From positions 3,089 through 28,747 of the forward strand of contig DLDU01000024.1 of assembly GCA_002481295.1 (NCBI GenBank): DNA of 25,659 bases. Reading direction: 5' to 3'. Under the pieces are notes generated by a model that saw only the letters and a program-made list of their open reading frames with translations, was not told the origin of the DNA and did no database searches. Of this stretch, positions 1-7,714 are shown one piece after another. This DNA is from Prevotella sp. UBA7764 (GTDB lineage Bacteria > Bacteroidota > Bacteroidia > Bacteroidales > Bacteroidaceae). Positions within the stretch are counted from its first letter, which is position 1. Each line of letters starts with the position of its first letter. Position numbers and translations under genes: made by a program.

Positions 1-885
1 CTTCCCACCTATCATGCCGACATGAAGGTCTTTGAGGTCTCCGACAGCACAGGCAAGCCCATCGCCCTGTTCTACAGCGACTACTTCCGCCGTCCCACCA
101 AGCGTGGCGGTGCCTGGATGAGTTCCTTTGCCAAGCAGAGCAAAGCGTGGAATCAGTTACCTATTATATATAATGTGTGCAACTTTGCTCAAGCACCCGA
201 AGGACAGCCTTCTTATCTGACGTGGGATGAGGTAACCACCATATTCCATGAGTTCGGCCATGCCCTGCACGGCATTCTCTCCAACTGCCAGTACAACACG
301 CTCAGCGGCACTGCCGTACCCCGCGACTTCGTGGAGATGCCGTCACAGTTCAATGAGAGCTTTGCCTCCATCCCCGAGATTTTCAACCACTATGCCATCA
401 ACAGCCGAGGCGAGCACATGCCTGAGGCTCTGAAAGCAAAGATGATGGAGTCGATCAACTTCCAGCCATGCTATGCCTTGGGAGAGAACTTAGCAGCCAC
501 ATGTGCCGATATGGCATGGGCCATGCTGCCGTCGAGTGCCATCCCCACAGCTACCCAAGCTACGACCTTTGAGCAAGAATCACTGAAGAAGGTGGGACTC
601 CTCGACTCTCAGATTCCTCCCCGCTACTTCACGTCTTATTTCAATCATGTCTGGGGTGGTGGCTACGCAGCCGGTTACTACAGCTATCTGTGGACCGAAG
701 TCCTGGCAGACAACATTGCCATGACATTCAAACAGAAGGGTGCTCTCAAGCGCACCACCGGCGACGAGTTCCGCGACAAGATCCTCAGCCGCGGTTACAC
801 CGTGGACCTGATGAAGGCTTTCTCAAGCTTCACAGGACTGCAGCAGCCCGACGCCCAAGCTTTGTTGAAGATGAGAGGACTGTAA
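1..885 (+). CDS. dcp: Peptidyl-dipeptidase Dcp, M3 family zinc metallopeptidase (5' end cut off by the window)
   Basis: Dcp removes dipeptides from the C-terminus of oligopeptides. The frame is already open at base 1 (it reads LPTYHADMKVFEV), so this is the C-terminal 294 residues of a protein usually near 700. The zinc motif HEFGHALH starts at base 247: both His are ligands and the Glu is catalytic. The third ligand, the Glu of DFVEMPSQ, lies 29 residues after the first His (base 334), the same spacing as I recall in E. coli Dcp. The substrate-side motif GGGYAAGYYSYLW follows at about base 655, and the protein ends with the family-typical RGL. The ATG at 22 is internal, not the true start. 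No signal peptide can be judged. The gene has no evident link to the pectin genes downstream. The family call is firm; Dcp rather than another M3 member rests on similarity through the whole fragment. Confidence 0.93.
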   Translation, partial: LPTYHADMKVFEVSDSTGKPIALFYSDYFRRPTKRGGAWMSSFAKQSKAWNQLPIIYNVCNFAQAPEGQPSYLTWDEVTTIFHEFGHALHGILSNCQYNTLSGTAVPRDFVEMPSQFNESFASIPEIFNHYAINSRGEHMPEALKAKMMESINFQPCYALGENLAATCADMAWAMLPSSAIPTATQATTFEQESLKKVGLLDSQIPPRYFTSYFNHVWGGGYAAGYYSYLWTEVLADNIAMTFKQKGALKRTTGDEFRDKILSRGYTVDLMKAFSSFTGLQQPDAQALLKMRGL

Positions 886-1129
886 TTGTCTGATCATTAT
901 CAATGTCATCATGCCATTGCCCGCCAACAGTGCGAGCAATGACTTCTTTTTTTCCAAAACAATCTATCAGCTATCACCCGGCTGTCATCGTGTAAAATCG
1001 TATGTAAATGGGGGTAGATTCTTCCAATGAGCCTAAAAAGGTGTGGCAGTAACAAAAGGGAATGAAATTATTTTCTTAATTTTGAACCTGTCAACTAAAA
1101 GCCAATACCAACCAATCCATCAAAAAGAA
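886..1129. other. Intergenic spacer between dcp and the GH28 gene
   Basis: This 244-bp AT-rich spacer contains no convincing gene. The only recognisable signal is the TAATTTTG promoter box listed separately at 1077-1084. I see no clear terminator hairpin after dcp. Confidence 0.5.
1077..1084 (+). promoter_or_regulatory. Candidate Bacteroidetes -7 box for the GH28 gene
   Basis: TAATTTTG matches the Bacteroidetes -7 consensus TAnnTTTG and lies 45 bases before the chosen GH28 start at 1130. No good TTTG -33 element stands 19-21 bases upstream, so the call rests on the -7 box and its position. Confidence 0.45.
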
Positions 1130-3131
1130 ATGACGCAAAGACTCCAGAACTCATTACAAGCGGCGGTGAAGTTGCTTCTCAGCTTCTTACTTTTGACCAT
1201 TTGGTCAGAGCAAGCCTCAGCCTGGGACTACGAGGCTGTGAAGCGCATCGAGAGTGCCACCGCTCTGCCCCAGCAACCCGACAGAGAAGTGGTTGTCACC
1301 CGTTATGGTGCCAGCCCGAAGGCCAGCGCAGTAAAAAAATCAAAAAGCCATCAACCGTGCCATCGCCGAGATGGCGAAGGATGGCGGTGGACGTGTCGTT
1401 ATCCCCGCAGGCACGTGGCACACCGGTGCCCTGCGTCTGTTGAGCCACGTCAACCTTGTCGTCAGCAAAGGTGCCACGCTCTGTTTTGTCTTCGACACCA
1501 AGCTCTATCCCCTCGTCAAGACGAGCTGGGAGGAACTGGAGTGCTGGAACTACAGTCCATGTATCTATGCATACCAGACCACCGACATCGCTATCACTGG
1601 TGAAGGTACCATAGACGGAGGAGGCAGCAACGCCACGTGGTGGGCTATGTGCGGCAAAGAGCGCTTTGGCTACAAGGCCGGCGTGACCAAGGAAGCACAG
1701 AGCTTGGGTTCACGCGACCGCCTGCAGAAGATGGCAGAGGACGGCGTGGATCCTGACAAACGACGTTTCGGACGCGGACAAGGCCTGCGCCCACAACTCA
1801 TCAACGTCATGCAGTGCGAGCGAGTGCTCATCAAGGGCGTGCGACTGATCAACTCCCCCTTCTGGGTCATCCATCCTCTGCTGTCAAAAAGCATCACCGT
1901 CGACAATGTGAAGATATGGAACGAAGGGTCCAACGGCGACGGCTGCGATCCTGAAGCCTGCGAGAACGTTATCATCAAAAACTGCTCGTTCCACACCGGT
2001 GACGACTGCATTGCCATCAAGAGCGGACGCAACAACGACGGCCGACTCTGGCAAAAACCCGCCCGAAATATCATCATCCGCAACTGCAAGATGGAGGACG
2101 GACATGGGGCCGTTGTCATCGGATCTGAGATTTCCGGAGGCTGTCAGAATGTCTTCGCCGAGGATTGCATGATGGACTCGCCCAATCTCGAGCGTGTGCT
2201 GCGCATCAAGACCAACAACTGTCGAGGCGGCGTCATTGAGAATATCAACATGCGCAACATCAAGGTAGGACAGTGCAGTGAGGCTGTGCTGAAGATCAAG
2301 GCTGGCTCGGCAGTCATCGAGCACTCTGTCACCATCAAGGGCATATACCCCACCGCCAAACCGACGATTCAAGGTTCATTTAAGTTGCAGGCCGGTGCTT
2401 CGCTTACGCTGAGCAATCTCGTATTGGACGGCACAAACAATGCAGCCACCGACCAGTTCTTCGACTATAAGTCGGCGGGTGACTACAAACTGCTCGATGT
2501 AGAGGACTGCGAAATCATCGGTGCCAACGACCAGAAGGGCCTGCTCTATGGCAACACCGACCAGGCGATCATCGACAACGTGGTCTTCCGCAACAACAAG
2601 ATCCATGGTATCGGATGCGACGGTGGCGACTTCTTCGACGTACGCAAGAGCTATATCAAGGACATCACGTTTGTCAACAACACGGTCTATAACTGTGCCA
2701 ACGAGCGCGACCTCTTCCGCTACGACGACAAGGCCAGCAACTATGGCAACCCCGTGCCTGTCATCACCGTGAAGAACAACACCTTCTACAATGTGATGAA
2801 CGCCACCAGCGGCAAGCGCTTCCTCTACATCCGCTTCAACGGCAAGAAGGGCGGTCAGCAGATCACCTGGGCCAACAACCTCATCGTCAACACCCAGGCT
2901 GTCTACACCAATCAGAGCACGACGACGACACCGGCTTACCAGAACAACTATTATTTCGGCTGTGCCAACGCTAACCTGTTCGCTGCCAGCGATCCCGAGA
3001 ACAAGCTCTACTGGAATGGTGATACGAGCGGCAAGAACGGTGCTGATCCGAAGTTCAAGGATGCTGCCAAGGGCGACTTCTCTGTTGGCAACGAAGATGT
3101 GAGCAAGCTCGGCGTGGGTGTACAGAAATAG
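1130..3131 (+). pseudogene. GH28 polygalacturonase, frameshifted near the N-terminus and fused to a DUF4957/DUF5123 module
   Basis: GH28 enzymes hydrolyse the alpha-1,4-galacturonan of pectin. The ATG at 1130 gives a signal peptide (MTQRLQNSLQAAVKLLLSFL, cleavage after ASA) and the mature start WDYEAVKRI. Reading breaks in an A7 run at 1333-1339. With six A the sequence continues VKNQKAINRAIAEMAKDGGG, which is normal GH28; the remaining frame (usable from ATG 1371) stays open to the TAG at 3129-3131. The catalytic set is present: NGDG and DPEAC near 1935, GDDCIAIKSG near 2000, GHGAVVIGSE near 2105 and RIKTN near 2204. After about 2300 the GH28 helix stops short and a DUF4957/DUF5123 region follows in frame. 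As sequenced, the signal peptide is separated from the catalytic domain, so no secreted enzyme would be made unless slippage or an error explains the extra A. Locus context suggests pectin-derived galacturonan as substrate. Confidence 0.85.
2302..3131 (+). other. DUF4957/DUF5123-like C-terminal module of the chimeric GH28 gene
   Basis: From about AGSAVIEHSVTIKG onward the protein no longer resembles GH28. It reads as the repetitive right-handed helix of the DUF4957 family, with stretches such as LTLSNLVLDG and NVVFRNNKIHG. A DUF5123-like tail follows (FLYIRFNG, WANNLIVNTQ, TNQSTTTTPAYQNNYYFG, ADPKF). From memory, proteins with this pair are secreted or surface lipoproteins in Bacteroidetes polysaccharide loci, often next to pectinases, and normally carry their own signal peptide and N-terminal domains. 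Those are absent here. The assignment is by recognition and should be checked with domain profiles. Confidence 0.7.
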
Positions 3132-3149
3132 AAAAGTAATGAGTAAAGA

Positions 3150-3191
3150 CTGACGAACGATCATATAGGTCTTTGACCTTCGTTCGGTCAG
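3150..3191 (+). terminator. Possible terminator or hairpin after the GH28 gene
   Basis: CTGACGAACG (3150-3159) pairs with CGTTCGGTCAG (3181-3191) with a single bulged base. The loop holds a smaller hairpin, AGGTC/GACCT, at 3167-3179. It starts 19 bases after the stop codon. No T-run follows, so factor-independent termination is uncertain. Confidence 0.4.
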
Positions 3192-3614
3192 AAACAATTA
3201 GCAGCCGTGTGCATTCGAGCTCCCGTCCTCTCGGGAACAGAATGCCACGGCCGCTTTGTCATTGGTGTATATGACGGATATTCCGTGAATCTGCTGAAGA
3301 AACCACCCACGAGTAACAGATTGAAAAAAGCCAAGCACTATCATTGTATCCTGTCCGCGGAGGAGACATGAGCCAACTAAAGTATTTTACTTTCTGTCTG
3401 ACAGTACCGGTACTTTTTCTGCAACCTCTATCCAGCGGCTCCCGAACAGCAACCGATTGTGGCACTACTGTGAGTGAAAACCTACATGATAGCCGAAATG
3501 TATTGACAAAAGTCTGTCACCGCGGGCGAGCATTCTAGAGAGAAAGTCAACGTGTATTTTAGAAAAAACTGGTTTCAAAAGACGAAAAAAACAAGCTCGA
3601 CTGATCAAAAAGGT

Positions 3615-3702
3615 GAGATGAGTGCATCAAACAACCGAGATGACCAGGTCAAACTACCGAGATGACCGCATCAAACAACCGAGATGACAACATCAAAAAG
3701 GT
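3615..3702 (+). repeat. Four 22-bp direct repeats
   Basis: Units start at 3615, 3637, 3659 and 3681, each beginning GAGATGA and centred on TCAAAC(A/T)ACC. The first three units differ mainly in the five bases after GAGATGA. The fourth ends in TCAAAAAGGT, and the bases just before the array (3605-3614) also read TCAAAAAGGT, so partial units flank it. The last unit runs directly into the palindrome at 3695-3750. Confidence 0.85.
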
Positions 3703-3750
3703 ACTTTGACGAGAAATTCTCTAGAGAATTTTTCGTCAAAGTACCTTTTT
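3695..3750. repeat. 56-bp near-perfect palindrome
   Basis: The arms are 28 bases each (3695-3722 and 3723-3750) with one mismatch and no loop. The outer part is AAAAAGGTACTTTGACGA and the centre is TTCTCTAGAGAA. The A5 and T5 ends would let it act as a bidirectional terminator, but it is about 560 bp from the GH28 stop codon and about 575 bp beyond the regulator's stop codon. It may be a mobile or extragenic palindromic element. Confidence 0.9.
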
Positions 3751-3846
3751 CATTTTGACCTCAAAACGGCATTTCTCGTATCTGTCTATTAATCAACAAG
3801 TTAATAAAATCGCTCTGTTTTTGCGAAAATCCGGGCGAAGGACAGC

Positions 3847-4209
3847 TTGTTTCAAAAGAACGCATTCTCAGAGCCGCTTTTTTGTCAGTTTTATCAACAA
3901 GACACACTTGATGATAATTTAGGCGCAGCAGAAGGCAAAAGAGAAGCCAGCACTACGAAAGAGGGGGTAGTTGCCTATGTTTTAAAACGAAATCAAGCCC
4001 TTCTTGCCTATGTTTTAGAAAGAAAACAAGCCTTTCTTGCCTATGTTTTAGAAAAAATTCATGCTATTCTTGCCTATGTTTTAGAAAAATATGCAGACAC
4101 GCACGACATAGAGTCCCTCACACCAGTCTACCGATCACTTCAGACAGGCTATGCCGAAGACGTGGAACGTTATGCCAAATTACATCCAAGACGGTTAAGA
4201 TGGAGATAA
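3847..4209 (+). CDS. Doubtful small ORF with 11-residue tandem repeats
   Basis: The frame would start with TTG and encode 120 residues; it has no internal Met codon. Residues about 41-85 are four repeats of (V/L)AYVL(E/K)(R/K)xxA(L/F/I), one per 33 bp. Such a repeat would form an amphipathic helix, and the tail (ADTHDIESLTPVYRSLQTG) looks protein-like. There is no ATG, no clear promoter and no recognised family. It may be a true small repeat protein, the remnant of a larger gene, or a chance frame over a DNA repeat. Confidence 0.25.
   Translation: MFQKNAFSEPLFCQFYQQDTLDDNLGAAEGKREASTTKEGVVAYVLKRNQALLAYVLERKQAFLAYVLEKIHAILAYVLEKYADTHDIESLTPVYRSLQTGYAEDVERYAKLHPRRLRWR
3971..4092 (+). repeat. 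33-bp tandem repeats with core TTGCCTATGTTTTA
   Basis: The core TTGCCTATGTTTTA begins at 3971, 4004, 4037 and 4070, exactly 33 bp apart, and is followed by GAAA in the last three units. The bases between cores vary (AATCAAGCC, AAACAAGCC, ATTCATGCT). Because 33 is divisible by three, the repeat keeps one reading frame. Confidence 0.88.
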
Positions 4210-4281
4210 CGCCCTCATAACATGCGGCTTCCATCTTCCATGATTTGGGACCTGCTGGAATTGTTTAACCAGCATTTTACT

Positions 4282-4302
4282 CCCCTCTCCTTTGGAGAGG
4301 GG
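4282..4302. repeat. GC-rich hairpin after the regulator gene
   Basis: CCCCTCTCC and GGAGAGGGG pair perfectly (9 bp) around a TTT loop, 22 bases beyond the regulator's stop codon. It could end the minus-strand transcript, although no strong T-run follows on that strand. It is of the same type as the hairpins at 25465-25590, so it may be a dispersed intergenic element. Confidence 0.6.
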
Positions 4303-4324
4303 TATGGGGGTGAGGCTTGTCCTT

Positions 4325-7300
4325 TTACGCTTCCTCCTGCTTCTGTTTCATGCGACGGTATTCCGACGGTGTCATTCCCGTAGCCTTACGGAAGCATTTC
4401 GAGAAATACTTAGGATCAGAGAATTCAACGGCATAGGCGATCTGTGAGAAGCTGTCCTTGCTCTTGGCCACCAAAAGCTCGGCACGCTGCAGACGTATGT
4501 GCCGGACAAACTCCACAGGCGGCATGCCCACGATCGACCGCATCTTGCTGTAGAAGGCAGTACGGCTGAGGTTGACCTCATCAGCCATATCCTCCATGCG
4601 CAGGGTTGGGTCGCTGATATGTTTCTCAAGGAAGGCCATGAGCTTGTCCATCATCACCTTATCTGCATCGATGATCTCAGGAGCACTCAGTCGATAGGAC
4701 GTGGACGTTTCTTTGTCGGGTGTCTGCTGCTTGTCATCGCTGGTTTCTTCCACGGCAGGGTCGGTGAGCTGTTGGAGTGCCTCTTGTTGCAGACTATGAC
4801 GTCGGGCAATGATGTTGGCCACGCGCTCACGGAGATAGGTCGCCGAGAAAGGCTTGGGGATGTAGTCGTCGATGCCCTCGCGCAGTCCCTGCAGGCGGTC
4901 CTGCATGGAAGCCTTGGCACTGAGGATGATGATAGGGATGTGGCTTGTGGTGGCATCCTGCTTGAGCTGATGCACCATTGCCAGTCCGTCCATGACGGGC
5001 ATCATCACGTCGGAGATGATGAAGTCGGGCAGTTGCTTGCGTGCCGTCTCCAAGCCCTGCAGGCCATTGTCGGCAGTGAGCACCGTATAGTCGGGGCTGA
5101 GGATGGTAGAGAGGAAAAGGCGCAAGTCGGCATTGTCCTCGACGACGAGGAGCGTGGTGCGCTGTCCATGGTCAGGCTCAACGTTGTCTGGAGCAGCACT
5201 CTGCCCAGCATTGGAGAGTGCGAAGGGCGCATTGGTGTCGTCGACGAGGTAGTTGTCGGAGTCGTGGTCGAAGTGCAGCATGTTGTCGACAAGGGCGAGC
5301 ATGCTCTGACTGTTGCGCCGTACCATGTCGAGCAGTCCATGTCCACGCTCTGTGAGCGACTCACTCTTGAGTACCTCTGTGACGGGTCCGCCGATGAGCG
5401 TCAGCGGGGTACGGAGCTGATGGCCAATGCGAGTGAAGAACTCGGCACGCATACGTCCCATCTCGGTCTGCATCTTCATGCGTTGACGCTGGTTGATCAG
5501 ATAAGTAGCCAGGAAGACCAGCGCTCCGCCAATGATGATATAGAAGCACCATCCCATCCACGACTCCCAAAAGGTGGGATGAGCATAGATGACGAGCGCC
5601 CGCGTATTGTTTTGCCACACGCCGTTGGCATTGGTGGAGCGGACGAGGAGGCGCAGATGGCCGTGAGGGATGCGGTTGAAGGAAGCACTGTGCATGTCGT
5701 CGACATAGTTCCATTTGTCGCCGTCGCCCTCAAGCTGATAGGCATATTTGACCCGGCTCGCGCCAGCATAGTCAAGGGCGGAGAAATAGATCGTGAGGCT
5801 GCGCTTGTCGCTCGACACTTCCAGCACGGGCGAGTTGAGAATAGCTTGTGGCTGGTCGTCGCCCTGATAGCGCACACTGGTAAAGGCAATGCGCGGCACC
5901 ACAGAAGAGTTGCGCAGGTCGGTCGGTGCAAACGCGATGACACAGCCATTGCAGGCCATGAACAGACTGCCGTCATCGGGACGGCAGAGCGGTTTGGCCT
6001 CGGAAAAATCCACAGGATAGCCGATGTCCTGCGCGCTGAACGTGGAGAGCATTCTGTGCTTGCGGTCATATTTGTCGATGGTAGTCTCTCGGATCAGCCA
6101 GATGCTTCCTTGGCGGTCCTCCACCATAGCCTGCACGAGACCTTCGTCGGCGGTCACTGAGGAGATTGTCTTCAGATGGAGATCGTTGCGGAGCAGGTCG
6201 TCGTCGGTGACTTCTTGCACGCCACCTCCCATGATATTGACAAAGACATGACCGTCGCGCGTGGGCAGAGCCTGCAAGACAGTGCCGCTCGAAAGTGAGT
6301 GGTCATCGCCACTGCGGGATGAGGTGGTGAAGAAGCGAAGACGCGGCAGCGACATGGGCTTACTTGAGAACGTAATAAGGCCACCATTGGTCGCCACCAC
6401 CATCTCGCCACGCCGTGTCTCAGCAATACGCCGCACCCTGAGGAAAGCAAGACGCGGATAGCTTTTGAAAAGATTGTTGACGTTGACGAAATGCAAAGAG
6501 CCATTGGATTGCGGCTCCACACAATTCACGCCTCCGCCGTATGTGGCGATCCACAGACGGTGACTGCTGTCCTCAAAGATGTCGTAGATGTCGTCATTGC
6601 TCAGACTCCAACGGTCGTGCTGATCATGGACATAGTGGTTCATGGCTTTGCCGTCCCAGCAATAAAGACCCTCGCCTTTGGTTCCGATCCACATCCGTCC
6701 CTTACTGTCTTGCTTGATCGAATAGACGCTGTGGGCAAAACGTGTTTGTTGGCTTTGCAGCGCGCCCGATGGTGTGAGGTAGCCCTTCTGCCTGCCCTCA
6801 CGGTCGTAGACGGCAAGATAGCCTTCGCGGTCGCCAGCCCAAAGGTTACCGTCACGGGCAATGCACAACGCGCGCACTTCCTGGTTGACGACCATCGGCA
6901 AACGGCGCACGCGATGGCGACGGAAATGCAGCATCGAGAGGTTGCGCTCGCCCGAGAACCAAAGGTTGTGCTGATTGTCGACAAACGATTTCTTTATCAG
7001 TGGTATGCAGGCATCTGTCGTCTCACCACTATATAAAGGATAGGCCACGAGGCTGTGAAGACGCTCATCGTAGTAGCTGAAGGTACCACCACGGGGCACG
7101 ACCCAAATGGTGCCATACTCGTCTTCATGGAAAAACGGCGCACTGCTGGTTGTGCGCAGATAGGGCTGTTGCGGTTCGGCTTGCAGCCATTCACAGCGGT
7201 CGCCGTCAAACATGACTACGCCGTCGTTGGCCGAGAAAAGCCAGACACGCCCACAGCGGTCTACAAATAACTTGGTGATGTCAGCGGAAGAGAGCGCAGG

Positions 7301-7627
7301 ATGACGCAACGGAACTTCATGCAGACGCTGATGATCAAGCACAAACAGACCTTGCGAAGTGCCCATCAACAGACGACCGCGCCACGCGCAGACATCGTTG
7401 ACATGGAGATTCTTCGTGTCAGTGCAGTGCTTTTGGAAAGTCTTGCCATCCTTGCCGACAGAGACAACACCGCCATGAGCACTGATGAAATAGGTGCGGG
7501 ATCCTATCCGCTCCGTGAGGATGGCGGGGAAAACGCAGGCTTTTCGTGCCTTGCCGTCGAGGATAGCTTTGCCTGAAAGCAACCATTCATGACCATAGGC
7601 GTCGACAAGTGCCTGACGGATGTCCAA
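4325..7627 (-). CDS. Hybrid two-component sensor/AraC-type regulator, large C-terminal part of a gene broken by an amber codon
   Basis: Such proteins sense oligosaccharides in the periplasm and act directly as transcription factors. This frame continues that of 7715-8149; only the TAG at 7717-7715 separates them. In whole-protein numbering (start 8149, 1274 codons) it holds Reg_prop propeller repeats (for example GRMWIGTKGEGLYCWDG and HRLWIATYGGGVNC), a Y_Y_Y domain (near LTIYFSALDYAG), one membrane segment near 863-886 (FYIIIGGALVFLATYLI), HisKA with FFTRIGHQLRTPLTLI (His 910), a receiver starting near 1000 with DVMMPVMDG (Asp 1047), and an AraC helix-turn-helix at about 1165-1274. Only some 90 residues separate His 910 from the receiver, leaving no room for HATPase_c. 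The fragment's first start would be a TTG at 7627, and it lacks a signal peptide, so it is probably not functional as sequenced. Its likely targets are the adjacent pectin and galacturonate genes. Confidence 0.88.
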   Translation of the reverse strand: MDIRQALVDAYGHEWLLSGKAILDGKARKACVFPAILTERIGSRTYFISAHGGVVSVGKDGKTFQKHCTDTKNLHVNDVCAWRGRLLMGTSQGLFVLDHQRLHEVPLRHPALSSADITKLFVDRCGRVWLFSANDGVVMFDGDRCEWLQAEPQQPYLRTTSSAPFFHEDEYGTIWVVPRGGTFSYYDERLHSLVAYPLYSGETTDACIPLIKKSFVDNQHNLWFSGERNLSMLHFRRHRVRRLPMVVNQEVRALCIARDGNLWAGDREGYLAVYDREGRQKGYLTPSGALQSQQTRFAHSVYSIKQDSKGRMWIGTKGEGLYCWDGKAMNHYVHDQHDRWSLSNDDIYDIFEDSSHRLWIATYGGGVNCVEPQSNGSLHFVNVNNLFKSYPRLAFLRVRRIAETRRGEMVVATNGGLITFSSKPMSLPRLRFFTTSSRSGDDHSLSSGTVLQALPTRDGHVFVNIMGGGVQEVTDDDLLRNDLHLKTISSVTADEGLVQAMVEDRQGSIWLIRETTIDKYDRKHRMLSTFSAQDIGYPVDFSEAKPLCRPDDGSLFMACNGCVIAFAPTDLRNSSVVPRIAFTSVRYQGDDQPQAILNSPVLEVSSDKRSLTIYFSALDYAGASRVKYAYQLEGDGDKWNYVDDMHSASFNRIPHGHLRLLVRSTNANGVWQNNTRALVIYAHPTFWESWMGWCFYIIIGGALVFLATYLINQRQRMKMQTEMGRMRAEFFTRIGHQLRTPLTLIGGPVTEVLKSESLTERGHGLLDMVRRNSQSMLALVDNMLHFDHDSDNYLVDDTNAPFALSNAGQSAAPDNVEPDHGQRTTLLVVEDNADLRLFLSTILSPDYTVLTADNGLQGLETARKQLPDFIISDVMMPVMDGLAMVHQLKQDATTSHIPIIILSAKASMQDRLQGLREGIDDYIPKPFSATYLRERVANIIARRHSLQQEALQQLTDPAVEETSDDKQQTPDKETSTSYRLSAPEIIDADKVMMDKLMAFLEKHISDPTLRMEDMADEVNLSRTAFYSKMRSIVGMPPVEFVRHIRLQRAELLVAKSKDSFSQIAYAVEFSDPKYFSKCFRKATGMTPSEYRRMKQKQEEA

Positions 7628-7714
7628 GCCGCGATAGATGGCAATGCCGCCTTCCGACTCAACATGATCGTCGTCGATGCGGAGCGTCAGCCTTGGAGCA
7701 CCCTCTGTGGTGAC

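Larger units (their letters stand above)
3132..4324. other. Gene-poor, repeat-rich spacer
   Basis: About 1.2 kb lies between the GH28 stop and the end of the regulator gene on the other strand. It holds a post-GH28 hairpin, a 22-bp tandem array, a 56-bp palindrome, an array of 33-bp repeats and a GC-rich hairpin, each listed separately. Short open frames exist at 3344-3538 and 3847-4209 but resemble no family I recognise. The spacer could be the scar of the rearrangement that fused GH28 to the DUF4957/DUF5123 module, or a hotspot for dispersed repeats. Confidence 0.6.

Noticed and set aside
2376..3197. Minus-strand open frame of 273 codons over the DUF4957/DUF5123 region
   Set aside because: The plus strand encodes recognisable family sequence; the antisense translation is Val/Ala-rich without motifs.
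3368..3538. Possible 56-residue secreted peptide (ATG at 3368 after GGAGGAGAC, hydrophobic N-terminus)
   Set aside because: It is short and without homology that I recognise, and Shine-Dalgarno sites are little used in this group. It lies in a repeat-rich, possibly decayed spacer, so I see it as chance.
3615..3702. 22-bp array as a CRISPR or iteron origin
   Set aside because: The units are contiguous with no spacers, and there is no replication initiator gene or other origin feature nearby.
3971..4092. 33-bp periodic array as a CRISPR
   Set aside because: The conserved core is 14-18 bases and the variable parts are too short and too alike to be spacers; no cas genes are near.
4499..6160. 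Long plus-strand open frame of 553 codons antisense to the regulator gene
   Set aside because: It is a mirror frame of the well-recognised regulator; its translation is low-complexity in His, Val and Asp and fits no family.
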